The notes beneath the pieces were generated by a model, which did not search any database, was not told the origin of the DNA, and worked only from the letters and a program-made list of their open reading frames with translations. From positions 1-64,000 of the forward strand of contig MU401631.1 of the NCBI GenBank assembly GCA_022579005.1: DNA of 64,000 nt, in the 5' to 3' direction. Below are positions 1 through 13,400 of the stretch, piece by piece. Both the position numbers and the translations under genes were made by a program. The first letter of the stretch is position 1, and each line of letters opens with the position of its first letter. The DNA is from Poronia punctata (taxonomy: Eukaryota; Ascomycota; Sordariomycetes; Xylariales; Xylariaceae).

Positions 1-690
1 GTTATAGTTTTATAGCTTTATTAAACTAAAAGTAATAAGCTAGCTAAGTTATATTTTATAGTTTTAGCTTTATAGCTTAATTTATATAGCTTTTACTATT
101 TAGTTTTAAACTATAATAACTTAGCTATTTTTAAGGCTTTTTTATAATATATTATTTTTATATTAAAGCTTTTAGCTAATTTTTATAGTTTTTAAGGTTT
201 AAAGTAAGCTAGTATTTTATTTTTATTTTTTTAGTTAAATTGTTAATAGTTATAAAGATTTACTACATTTTTAGCTTAAGTACGTTTATATATATAAGCA
301 TATTATTAATTTTTAGCTTTTTATTTTTTATATATAGTTTGCCTTATAAAAAAAAGCTTTTATAAGTTTTATATTTAAGCAAAATTACTATTATAATAAA
401 ATTAAAAAGTTTTAAAAATTATTTTAACTTTATACTAAAAGAAATTAAGCTAAAGTAAATATATTAACTAAGTTTTAAAGGCTTTATATTAATTATAGCT
501 TTATAAAAGTATTTTAAAAAGTATAACTTAGTATATTATATATATAATAAATAGTTAAGTATTTAAGTTTAAAAAGCAACGCAAAAATAATACTTATATA
601 TATAAAAATAAAAATTAAGCTAGCCCCTTTTAGTCTTATAGCTACCTTATAACGTAAGGCGTAACTAGTATATATGCTAATTACGTTATA
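1..690 (-). repeat. Inverted repeat copy 1 (RIPed)
   Basis: The reverse complement of this stretch aligns along its length with 2740-3425, with transition-type differences only as far as I compared by eye. The left end is cut by the window edge. Its inner end, near 650-690, carries a short palindrome: TATAACGTAA facing TTACGTTATA around a core of about 20 bases. The original element type is not recognisable. Long terminal inverted repeats of a DNA transposon, or two elements inserted in opposite directions, are both possible. Confidence 0.7.
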
Positions 691-2739
691 GTATATAAGT
701 TAACTTATAGTGCTTGTTTTTAATTTGCTAGTTAATTTACTTCTTTAATGCTTAAATATTATTTTTTATAGGTTTAGTAACTTATATAGCTATTAATAAA
801 TTAAATATAGCTTTAAGTTAATAAATATTGTTAATATATATACTATATACTTTTTAGCTAACATATTACTAAAAAGTATTAATTAAAATATAGTTTATTT
901 TAATTACATTTTTTACTTAACTTTTTTATATAAAATTTACTTTACTATTTTAAAAAGTAACTTTTATACTATTAAATTTAATTGCTTTTCTTTTATTAAA
1001 AATTGCTCTAGTTTTATTTTATATTTAGCTTTAATAAGTTTGCTTTTTTTTTAGCTAAAACTATAAGTATAGTAAATAATAAAATATTATTTATTTGTAT
1101 TATAATAATGCTAAATTTATTATATTTGCTTTTTAGAAATAATAAGCAAAGGTTATAAGTTAAAGTTACTATATTAAGTTAATTTTAGTAGTATTTATAA
1201 TAAGTTTAAAACTAATATAAACTAAATCTAGCTAAACAATAAAAAAAGCAAAGTAATTAAAATATAGTACTTTTAAAGTACGTTCTTTAGGTTTAATAAG
1301 TAAGCGTATATATATAATAAAAAGAAAGTATTTTTTTAATTATATATATGCTTATATAATATTTTTTAGCTTACTATAAGCGTTATAATTTTAAATTAAA
1401 AACAAAGTAAATATAAGTATAACTTATTAACTTATTTATTAAATAGTAAAAGCTTAATATAAAACTGTTTCTTTTTATAATTCTTATAGCTTTAAATTAC
1501 TAAGTACAATTTTTTATAAAGCTAGGTAGTTTTGCTTTTAATTTTATGTACTATATAAAATAAAAATAGCTTAATATTTAAGTACGTTTTAAAGTTAAAA
1601 TAAATAAACTTAAATACTTTTATATTTAAAAAATTATTAATTTTTTAAGCGTTAGATTTTTTAAAAGGTATCTTAAAAGTAAAAATAATGCTTTTTCTTT
1701 ATAGTTTTAATAATAATTAAAGATTTGCTTTTTTCTGTTTAAGTACGTTTTTAGTACTATTACGTACTTAAATTGTACTGTTAAAAAGCTTTATAATATA
1801 GTAACTATTTTCTTTTCTTTAGTTTTTTATAAAAGTAGTAAATAATTGCTAAAGTAATAAAAGGTTATAAGTGTTTTACTTTTGCTAAAAGTATATTTTG
1901 TTTTGCTTTTGCTTTATAATTAGTTTAGTTTATATTTACTAACAATTTGTTTATATATTAATATAGTTTTATTTAAGAATAATAACACTTTATTAGTTTA
2001 TTAACTATGTTAATAATGATATTTTTATTTTTAATTACTTAAACTTTAAAGACACTATTTTATTTTTGCTTTTTTACTAAATAAAACTTTACTTTATAAA
2101 AGAAAAGTAAAAATAAACAGTAAATTAAAGCTATTGTAAAGGTTTTAATAATAGGGTAGTTATAAGGTAATTTTACTAGCAATTTTAAAAAATAGGTATA
2201 TTAAGTAACTTTTGTTTAGCTAACTAAGTAAGTAACTAAGCTAGCTAAAAAAAATAAAAAAAAGTATAACTAGCTACACTATAGCTAATAGTTAGCGTAA
2301 GTTTAGCTTGTATATAGTTTATATACTTATAGTATAGTTATTAGGTCTTATAAATAAGTGCTTTATTATATTACTTTTTTTTTAAGTTGCTAGTTTTTAG
2401 CAATTTTATTATTTATAAATATATTTGCTAGTTAGGTTTGCTTTTAATTTTATTTGATTAAATTATTTTTTATAGCTTGTTACTATACTTTTACTTATTT
2501 TTTTAACTTTTATTAATTTACTTTATTTTTTTTAATTTTATAACTTTACTTTTAAACTTTTTTTTTAATATTACTTGTTTTATTTAATTCTTTGCTAAGC
2601 AGTTACTACAATGCTGCTTTTAAAGCTTTTTTGCTTTAACTTTATTTACTTTTATGTTTTTAATATAAATTTTAGCTAGTTATTTTTAAACTATACTATT
2701 TTAAATTTAAATTATAACTTTAGCAATAATATTGCAATA
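691..2739. other. RIPed spacer between inverted repeats
   Basis: About 2 kb of AT-rich sequence lies between the two inverted copies. No reading frame or recognisable relic domain was found by eye. If 1-690 and 2740-3425 are terminal repeats of one element, this would be its internal region. Confidence 0.5.
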
Positions 2740-3425
2740 TAATTAGCATGCATACTTATTACGCCTTACGTTATAAAGTAGCTGCAAGACTAAAAAGGGA
2801 CTAGCTTGTTTTTTATTTTTATATATATAGCTATTATTTTTTATTACTTTTAAACTTAAATACCTAGCTATTTATTATATATATAATATACTAAGTTATG
2901 CTTTTTAAAATACTTTTATAAAGTAAAAATTAATGCAAAGCTTTTAAAACCTAGTTAATATGTTTACTTTAGCTAAACTTTTTTTAGTATAAAGTTAAAA
3001 AAATCTTTAAAAATTTTTAATTTTATTATAATAGTAATTTTACTTAAATATAAAACTTATAAGAGCCTTTTTTTATAAAGCAAACTATATATAAAAAATA
3101 AAAAGCTAAAAATTAATAATATGCTTATATATGCAAACGCGCTTAAGCTAAAAATATAATAAGTTTTTATAATTATTAATAGTTTAACTAAAAAAATAAA
3201 AACAAAATATTAGCTTACTTTAAACTTTAAAAACTATAAAAATTAGCTAAAAGCTTTAGTATAAAAATAATATGTTATAAAAAGGCTTTAAAAATAGCTA
3301 AGTTATTTTAATTTAAAACTAAGCAATAAAAGCTATATAAATTAAGTTATAAATTTAAAACTATAAAATATAACTTAGCTAGCTTATTATTTTTAATTTA
3401 ATAAAGCTATAAGATTATAACTTAA
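2740..3425 (+). repeat. Inverted repeat copy 2 (RIPed)
   Basis: This is the mate of 1-690 in opposite orientation, separated from it by about 2 kb. Shared landmarks include ACGCCTTACGTTATAA near 2760, the run TTATATATATAATATACTAAG near 2875, and the block AACTATATATAAAAAATAA near 3083. The common boundary of all copies is the sequence ending TAATTAGCAT near 2750, and similarity then runs right to about 3425. Confidence 0.7.
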
Positions 3426-3444
3426 AAAATACTTTTGTTAGCAA

Positions 3445-3565
3445 TTTAAAAAAACTAAAAATATAAAAAAACTAAAAAGAAACTAAAAAATAAATAGCTA
3501 AAAAACTAAAAAAACTAGAAAATAAGCAGCTAAAAAACTAAAAAAACTAAAAAACTAAAAGAATT
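3445..3565. repeat. A-rich minisatellite-like tract
   Basis: Imperfect tandem units of the form AAAAAACTAAAA, with AGCTAAAAAACT variants, recur about eight times. The tract starts about 20 bp outside the end of inverted repeat copy 2. It may be an A-rich tail of a retroposed element or a small satellite altered by RIP. Confidence 0.6.
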
Positions 3566-6500
3566 TAAATACTATAATAAATAAAAAAAAGTAGCATATT
3601 TTATAAAGTATAAAAAAGGTTTATTATACTTAAAGCTATATATATGCAAACTAGTAGTTAAAAACTAAAATAACTTAAAAATTAAACTTTTAATAAAAAC
3701 TTTAAAAATTAATAGCTTATTTAAGCAAAAACCTTTAAAATTTTAATTAAATATAAATACTAGCTAATACTTTTTTATTATATTTTTTTTTAATTAATAC
3801 TAGCTTTTTAATACGTTTACACTTTATTATTTTAGCTTATATTATTTTATATAGTTTTTTTTATTTAATATGTTGCTTTTTATAAAACTTTATAGTTTTA
3901 TAAACAAAAACTATAATTTAAGCTACTATTTTATACTACTTAAACTTTTTGCTTTAAAATAATATTAAAGTAGTTTACTAAACTTTATTTTTACTTAAAA
4001 AGTAATATTTTTAATTATTTACTTATACTTAGCTAGCTTTATTTTACTTTTTATTATTAACTTAAAGCTTAAAGCTTTTAAGTTAGCTAAAACTTTTGCT
4101 TTATTATTATTTTTTAGCTAAAAACTTATTTTAACTTTTATTTTTAGTACTTTAATTATAAGTTATAAAAATTTAATTTTAGTTTTTATTAACTATTTTG
4201 CTACTTTTTTATATAACTTTTATATTTTTTAACAATATATAACCTACTTTAACCTTTTAAAGCATTTTAACTTTTTTTTAACAATATTAAAGTAATAAAC
4301 TAGCTTAAAAAAGTTTTTTACTACTTTAATAATTATTATATAACTTTAAAAGCTTATATTTAACTATTATTTTAATACGCTTTAACTTATAAAGTTTATA
4401 AGTAGTTAAGTTTTTTTTAAAAAAATTATATAAATTAAAATATTACTTATAGCGCTATTAAGCATTATTTTTATTTAAATAATTTTAAACAAAAATCTTT
4501 TACTATTACTATACTTTATAATTATAAAAAAATATTTTAATTAAATAATATTAAAAGCTTATATAAATACTTTTAATAATATTACTTTTTTTATTAAAAT
4601 ATTAAAGCTTATAATAAGCTATATTTTAATAACATTATAGTTTAAAGCTTTTTATAAAAAATACTTAACTTTATAATCTAAGTTATTTTTTTTTTATTAA
4701 CTAAGGTTTAATAACTTTAAATAATTTACTTATAAAAACTTTTATAATAAGCTTAACTTTTAAGTAATAAACAAATTTTGCTTTTAAAAATATTAAAAGT
4801 AAAGTAAAAAAGATTTTAGCTTATTAAAAAAAAAGTTTAAGCTTTTTAAAAAACTTAATAAGCTTTTTTATTTATACTTTATTAAAGTTATTATAACTTA
4901 GCTTAAAAATTAATAAAATGCTTAATAAATAAAAAGTATAGCTATAGTTAATAGCTAGCTAGTAATTATTATAAAATAAAAGCTTATTACTATTATAAAT
5001 AACTTTACTTTATATTTTTAAAAAATTAAAATTATAATAAGTTAGCTAAAAGTTATTATAAAAAAATAATAAAAAATAATAAATTAACTAGCTTTTTAGC
5101 TTTTTATTAAATATAATTAGCAAAGCACGTAAGCTATAGTATATTTAATAAATTAGCAAAGTAGTTATAATAAATAAAAATAAAAAAGTTATTAAAGCTA
5201 TTTAAATTAAAAAGTATTTAGTTATAAGTATTAAGTATATTTAAAAATTTTTTATTTATAATAAAAGTATTTAAAAGCATATAATTTTAATAAAAACAAA
5301 ATTATATACTTTAATAGTTAGTAGCACTTTAAAAAAAAGCGCTTACTTAAATATATTTAATATATTGCTTTGCTTAATAATATTATTATATTTAGCTAAA
5401 AGTATAAAAGTATTAAAATTAAAGTATTATATTATATTTAAAAAAATAACCTAGCTAATAACTATAACTTTTACTTTTTAATATACTATAAACTTAAAAA
5501 GTATAATTTAATTTTATAAAATATAGCTTTTAAAGTAATATAATAGTTATAAATAAAATATATTTAATTAGTATAAGTAGCTAATACTTAAAATTAATAA
5601 AACGCTTTAGCTATAAAAAGCGTTACTAATATTAAACCTTTTACTTATATTAATAATATAAGCATAGTTAAAGCTTTGTACTAAAATAATAACTTGTTTA
5701 TATATAAAAGCAAAAGCTATATTTATATAAACTAAACTTAAAATTTTATTTATATTATTATTATTAACTTTAATAATATAAAAGTTATAAAAAAAGTTAA
5801 AAAAAGCAATAATAAAATAGCTATTAAAATATTTACTATTAACTAATATAAGCTACTTTTTATATAAGTTTACTTTTATTAAAAGCTTATAAAAGTTTTT
5901 GCTTAAAAAAATAAAAATATTTTGCTATAATTAAATATTTAATTAGTTACTTTAAAAGTTAAAATATTTAATTTACTTTTTGCTACTATAAAAAATATTT
6001 TTAAAAGTAAAAAAGCTAATATAAAATAAGCGCTTAATATTTATATAAAAGCTTAATAATTATAAAATATTAAAGTTAATAAGCTGCTTTTAAAAAAAGT
6101 TAATATTATGCTTAAAAATATAATTTTTAAAGTACTAAGCTACGCTAATATATTAATTTATTAAGTTAGCTATATTGTTTAAAACGCTATAGTTAAAAGT
6201 AAAAAAACTATTTATATAGTGCTTAAAAATATTAAATACTAATTTAGGTAAAAAAGTAAAAGTTAAGTTTTAATTAATATTATAAACTTTAATAAGCTGC
6301 TTAGCTTATAGCTTAATATAATTATGCTTTTAAAATTAACTAATTACTTTATAGCTTTAATTTAATAAACTAAATTTTAGCTTATTAAAAATATATTATA
6401 ATAAGCAATTAATATAAATAGCTATTTTTATATTAATATTATAATAGTTACTTTTAATATTTTATAAAATAATATTTAACTAAGTGCTTAAAGCTTTAAT

Positions 6501-8041
6501 TTAAAGCTAATTTTGTTTTAAATATTTTTTATAGCTTTAAAGCAGCACGTAGTTACTAATTATATTTAAATTTGCTTTAAGATTATTATTATTATAAGCA
6601 TAAAAAAGCAAAGCAAGCTTATTATAAAAGTTATTAATATTAGTATATAAGCTAGCCTTGTTATTAAAATATATATTTTAAAGTACGCTTTACTAGTTTA
6701 GTAAACTAGTTTTACTTAAAAAAGCTATAATAGTAACGCTAACAAAGTTAGTTATACTAGTATTATTAAAACTAAAGTATAGCTTACTAAGCAAAGCGTT
6801 AATTTTTTATTATATATTGTTTTAAAACAATATACTTTATTTTTTTTGCTTTTAAGTATAAATTTTATTATTAAAATAAATATGTTTTTATACTATTAAA
6901 ATAATTACTTTATATATAATATATAGTTTAAAAAAATAAAAATTATAATTTTAATAGCGTTTATTAAAAACTAGTTTTTGCTATAGCTATTTAAAGTTGT
7001 TAATATATTAAAAAACTAGCTACTATTTGCTTATTTTTAAAGCTAGCAAATAGCGCAATAAAGCCTTATTAAATAATTATTAAAAAAGTAACTAATAGTA
7101 ATAATAATAATAAATTTAACTTATTTTGTTATAATTAAAATATTGTTTTAGTTATAAATTATAATGCTGCTTTTTATAGCATACTTTAAGAAAAAATCCT
7201 TAATATAGTGCTTAATATTAAAAAAAGCTTATTTTTAAATATTGCTAGCTTTAGCTTTATTTACTTTAAAAACGCTATACTATTTAGTTATAAGTATAGT
7301 ATTAATTTTAGCTTTTTTAATATATTTTTAATTAGTTTAGCTAATAACAAAACTATATAAGCTATATTATATAATAATGCTTTTATAAATATTTTTTATA
7401 ATGCTACTTAAAAAGTTTATTATAAAGCCTAATAAACTAGCATTGCTGCTGCTAAAAAGGCAAATTAACTAAGCGCTTTAATTAAGTTATTTAATATTTT
7501 TACTATATATAAAAGCAAAGCTAAAAAAGTTTATTTTTTTAATAATATTTTACTAAATAAAACAACTTTTTTAAGCATATATAATTAAAAAAAAAAAGCT
7601 ATTAAAAAAAAAGTTATAAACGTTAAAAATAAAACTTAGTTATAATAAAGAGGTATTTACGAAAATATTTAGCTTTAATTTATAAAATACTTTTAAAAAA
7701 TATAACTTATTTAAAAAAAAGTTATAAAGCTACTTTAAAGCTTAAAAAAAACTAACTTTATTAATATAAAAAAAACAGTTTTGCTAAAAATCTTTTTTTA
7801 TAAGGAAATAGCTTTAATATAAAATTTTTTTAAAATAAAATACGCTAATAATAATATTGCTTTGCTATATAAAATTAAAGCAGTGCTTTATAAAGCATAG
7901 CAAGCTAAAAGCATTTTAATTTTTATGCTATTAAAAAATAAAGTTATTAAGGTTTTATAAATATGCTTTAAAAACAAGGTTTTAAAAAAAGCAAGCTTAC
8001 TATATTATAATATGTAGTTTATAGTTAAAAAGCTTAGAAAA
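3566..8041. other. RIPed sequence, content unresolved
   Basis: AT-rich, stop-dense DNA with no intact frame. Part of it probably belonged to the gag and protease region of the relic that becomes readable from 8042, because it lies directly upstream in the same direction. I could not recognise those domains. Confidence 0.4.
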
Positions 8042-10400
8042 GGCCTATGCTTTATTAACTTAGCTATTAAGCTTAATATTATTATTATTTAAAACACTGT
8101 TTTGCTATAAAGCTATAATAAGTTTATAAAAAAATTTGCTATATACGTTATTATATTAGTTAATAACTTGTTTTTTAGCTATAACTAAATTAATTTTTTT
8201 ATTTATAGCTATGCTTTAATTATATTTAATACTTTATTTAAGTTACTTTAAATAATAACTTTGCTATAAAGCTATATAAACTTTATTGCTTAGTTTTTAC
8301 GTATTATTATATAAGTTTTTTTTAATATTGCTTTTTAAAAATGCAAGCTTTTTTTTAATAATATAAAAATTAAAAGCCTTATATTATATTATAATAATTA
8401 AAAAGTTGCTTTTAAAATTAAGTAATATGTTTTAAAGCATTTAAAAAATATTAATGCTACGCTTTTTAATTTAAAACTAGCTAGTTTTACTTTAAGTGCT
8501 ATAAAAAGTAAATAGTATTGCTAATTTATAAAAATTATTAAGTTTATATATAAAATATATAAAAAAAAGCTTATTAGTATAAAGGTTATTAAAATTAAAA
8601 AATAGCTTATATATAAAAATATTATAAATATTAAAGCTTTTTTTAAGGTTATTATTTATTATAAAATATAAATTAAAAATTACTTTTAAATTTATATACT
8701 TTTTACTACTTTTTTATAAAAAAATATAGCTTTTATTTAAAAAAGTAAGCAATAATAGTTTATAAATTAGTTAAAACTTGCTTTAATTAACGTATTGCTT
8801 TTAGTTACTATTAACTATAAAAGTAAACAGATTTACTTTTAAACTAATATTTTTAAAACTAAATAAAAATATATTTTAGCTTAAAAAGTAAATAAAAAAA
8901 TTAAGCTAGCTTAATATAAGTTAAAATATTAAAAAGGCTTTAAGTTAAACTATAACGCTATAAAAAAAAAAGCTTTTAATATTGTTAAGTTATTAAAGCG
9001 CTTGTAAAACTACTTTTATAGTATATAATTTATTTTAAAAACTAATATAAAAGTTTTAATTGCTTAGCTAAATAATAAGTTTTTTGCTTTTTTAAATATA
9101 GTTTTTATTTAGTAGATCTTATATATTAAAATATTTAACTTTAAGCTTTACTATATACTAAAAAAAAAATATATAGCTATAAATAGCTTATCTTAGTAAC
9201 TTTAAAAGCTTATTAATAATAATAATAATAAGTAAAAAAGTAATATAAAGCAATTTATTAATACTTAGCTTAGCGCTATATTTATAAATATTAGTATAGT
9301 TTAAGCTAACTTATAAATAAGCGTAAATAAAGCCTTAAAACTTAATTATAAGTTACTTACTTTTAGCTACTTAATTTAGCTTATTAAGCTGCTGCTAAAG
9401 CTTATAATTTAATAAACTTAAAAAAGTTAAAAAATTGCTTAATTTTTTATTATTAATATTATTTTAAAACGCTATAATAATAAATATAAATAAAAAAGGT
9501 TTAAAAATTATATATATTAATACTTTATATATAATAGTACTTTATAAAAACAAGCAACTTAGCGTTTTACTTCTAAGCAATATGTTAATTTTTTAAAAAA
9601 GCGCAAGTTAATTATTTAAAAAATCTACTTAGCTTTTAGTTATAAAAAAATTAACTTAATAATTTAATAAATCTTATAACTTTATTACTAGCTTAACTTT
9701 GCTAAAAATGTTTATTTAGTAACTAAGTTTTATTTTAACTATTAAAAGTTATAAAGTAGCTTGCTTAAAAAACAGTATTAGTATAATGTTTTTATTAGCT
9801 TTTTATACTTATAAGTTATTAATATTTAAACTATACTATTTTATAAAGATTTTTTTACTTTAGTTAAAATATAATATAAATAAATAGCTTTTTTTAAAGC
9901 TAAAGCTTTTTAGCAAGTAAACTTTAAGTTAGTATTTAAGTTTTTTTGCAAATATATAATATACTACTATAATAGCGCGCTATGTATTAAGTATAATAAT
10001 AAAAGTAAATTTAAAAAAAAAGTTATTATAGCAGCTAAGCACTTTAAATATTATATAGCTTATAAGCTAGCTTACTACTTTTAAGTATAAGGCCTTATTA
10101 AAAGTAAGCATTGCTTAATTAAAATAATGTTTATAAAAGTAACTAATAAAACTAAAAAAAACTAGCTAAATTATTTAAGCTTTGCTATTTTAGCAAACAA
10201 CGTTATTATTTAATACTATAAGTATAGCTTATATAAACTAGTTTATAAACGTTTATTTATTTTACTAATTAAAAATGTTATGCTAACATAGTAGGTATTA
10301 TAGTAAGATTTAGTTTTTAATTATACTAATTTAGTAGTGTTAAAAATAAAGTAGCTAGAATATTATGTAAATAATATTAAACATATAAAAAAAATTATTA
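8042..10400 (+). pseudogene. RIP-killed Ty3/gypsy pol (RT, RNase H, integrase relic)
   Basis: One + strand frame (codons starting at positions such as 8042, 8348, 10091, 10211) can be followed for about 2.3 kb with no obvious indel, although it contains many TAA/TAG codons. Residues match a common fungal gypsy polyprotein after reversing RIP. Reverse transcriptase shows a TTLLQS-like box and an FLDD-type catalytic box decayed to FFNN at 8348-8362, followed by YNN and a YVLKHLKN-like helix. RNase H follows at about 8810-9200. The integrase core shows AYYF..GLIKSKH near 10070-10111 (originally AYHPQ..G.IERGH), and a YKYSLYKLVY box lies near 10214. Stops fall where Gln or Trp are expected (AQF reads A*F), as CAG-to-TAG change predicts. 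Non-functional. The family is inferred from remembered motif spacing. Confidence 0.72.
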
Positions 10401-13400
10401 CTTTAAAATAAAAAGATAATATAAACTAATAAAATTAATAAAATGCTTATAAAATTTAGCTTAAAATATATATTAGTAACTTTATGCTTTTATTTAATAC
10501 TTTTTTTAAAATTAATAAAAGCAATAATAAAAAGCTTTTATATTAATAAAATAAGCTATACTAAATTATTAAAGCTATAAGTAATATATGCTATAAGCTT
10601 GCTAAAATAAATAAATAATAGCTATATAGCTGCTATTTTATAAAATAGCTTTAGGCTTTTTATAAAGATAATAAAAAATACTAAGCACTAAAAAACTTTA
10701 ACTTAAACTTTTAAACTATTAAAAGTATTTTTTAAAAAAACAAGCTTATTAATAAGCTAGACTTAAAACCTTTAGTAATAAATAATAACTTTGCTTTAAA
10801 TTTTTATAAAAATTATAATTATATTAATAGCTTTTTTAAACTAATAAATATTAACGTAGTAGCTATTAATAGCGTTTATAAGTTTAGTATAATGTAAAAT
10901 TAATTAAATACTTTTATTTATAATACGTTTTTTTTTTAAAAGCTTAGCTAGCACTACTTATTTAATAAATTTTTATTTTTAGCTTTTTAGTTTTATATTG
11001 CTTTAAAAGAAAATAGTAAGGTAACTTTGTAGTATAAATATTATGCTAGCTTTTTACTTTTAAAAGCTTTTTATTTATATTTTTTTTTTTTTAAACTTGT
11101 TATTAATTTTTTTTAATTTTATTGTTTTTAAATATTTTCTTTATTTATATATTAAAATTAACAACTTGCTTTTAAAAAATATAGCGGTAATACTTTTTTT
11201 ATTTTTTATATTGCTTAAAATAAAAAGTGTGCTTTGCTGCTTTTAACTGTTTTTTTTAATATTTTTATTTAATGTTTTAAAACATATGTTTTTGTTTTAT
11301 TTTTTATATAAATTAACGCAATGCCTAGTTTTTTTAAATATTTTTTTTATTTTTTTACTTTTTTTTTTTTTATTTTATATATAGTTATTAAAAATTTTTT
11401 TTTAAGCTTTATTTAGTAAACTGTTTACATATTAACTATATAAGCTTTTTTAATAATAATATAAATATTAGCTTATATACTTTAAAGTTTATAATAAATA
11501 TAAAGCTTTTAGTTAAATTAAACATTATAAGTTGCTATATTTTAAAAAGTAAATTAATTACGTTATAATAAGTATAAAATGTGCTTTAAACTATAAATGT
11601 ATAGTTGCTATAAAAACTACTTTAAAGTTTTAAATTAAAAATATATTTAAAAAATAGCTATATACTTAAGCAAGTGTTTGTATTTAATTTAATAAAACGC
11701 TTTTTATAGCGTATATAAAAAATAATATTTAAGCAACTTATTTATTAAATTAAAAAAGCTTTATATTAACATTAGTTTTATAATAAACGTATAAAATATT
11801 TATTTTATAATTTACTGTTTTTACTTTTAATATAAACAAGCTTTAAGTTAAAGTTTTCTTTTTTTGCTAAGGCTTTTATAAGCTTAATAATACGTTTTAA
11901 AGCGCTACTAGCAATATAAAAAAATAAGTAAACTAGCTAGCAAACATAATAACTTTAAGCAATACTACTAATAATTTTAATTTTTAAAGCTTTAAGTATT
12001 TTTAATATATTAGCACTTATTTAAGTAATAAAAAATTAATATAATATTTTTACCTTTTGCTATTTAGGCTTAAAAACGGTTTTTTTGTTTTTTTTTATAA
12101 CTAGCTAAGCTTTGCTTATTTTTTTAACTAAGCTTAGCAACTATTTTTTATAAGTAATGTTAGTGCTAAAATCTTTACTAATTATATAGTTTACGTTAGT
12201 ATTGCTTTTGCTTGTTTTTATAAGCTTTAAAGTATTTATAATAAGGCATAGCGTTAATTTTAAAATAATAAAGCAGTAAAAAATATTTAAAAACTTAAAA
12301 AAAAAGTAAAAAAGCAAAAAAAAAGAAAAATAATTTTTTAATACTTAGCTTACTGCTTTTTTAGCAAAAACTTATATTAGCTTAATAAAGCATAGATAAT
12401 ATATAACTTTAAGTTATTATTAGTAAGCTAGCTTTATAAAAATTGTTTAATTTAGCAAGCAAACATTTAAAAGTTATAAGTATATTATAGTAATTTATAT
12501 TTATAGCTTTAAGCACTTAATAAAGCAAATTTTATTAGGTTTTTTTACTTTAATTTATTATAAAAAAAACTTAAAAAAGATATTTACTATAATTTTATTT
12601 GCTAGTTTATATGCTATACTTATAAAAAACAGCTTGTAAACTTACTTTTGTTTTTTTAGTTTATATTTATGCTTGCACTTTTTTTTTTTTTTAAAAACTT
12701 TTATTTTTATTTTTTTATTTTTAGTTTGCTTAGTACTATAGTTTAACTTTATATATTTAATTTATTGCTTTATATAATATAGCAAATTAAATTTTAGTAT
12801 TTAAAAAAAACGCGCTATAAGGAATTATAGCTTTTATTTACTTTTAAAAACTTTTATTTATGCTTATAAGTATTTAGTAAAATTACTTTAAGCATATTAA
12901 CTTATTGCTAAACTATATAAAACTATAAAGATTTTTAAGTAGTAAAAATATTAGCAATAATAAAATTAACTATTTGCTTTATAATAAAAAATGCTTAGAT
13001 TTTATTTTTTAAAAGATATAGTAAAAAAAAACGTTTTATTTTTAGCTTAGTATACTAATTAAGCATTACTATTATAGCTAGCTTTTAAAAAGTAAAATTA
13101 TAGTAGGTATTTGTTTAATTTTAAAAAACTAGCTTTATATTTTAATTAAAAATATGTTTAGCTAGGCTATAAGTATGTTTTAAAACCTTTTGTTTAAAAC
13201 TTTTAGCAGCTACTTAAAAAAATAGTTATAATAATAGTTTAAAAAAAATATAATTAATATAAAGCTTTTTATTTTAAGAAAATATATTAGTAATAGTTAT
13301 TAAATTTTTATTATAGTTAATTTTTACTTATAAAAAGCTTATATATTTAATTTAATAAACTAAGTTTTTACTTTTAAATATATATAAGCACTAAAGCTTT

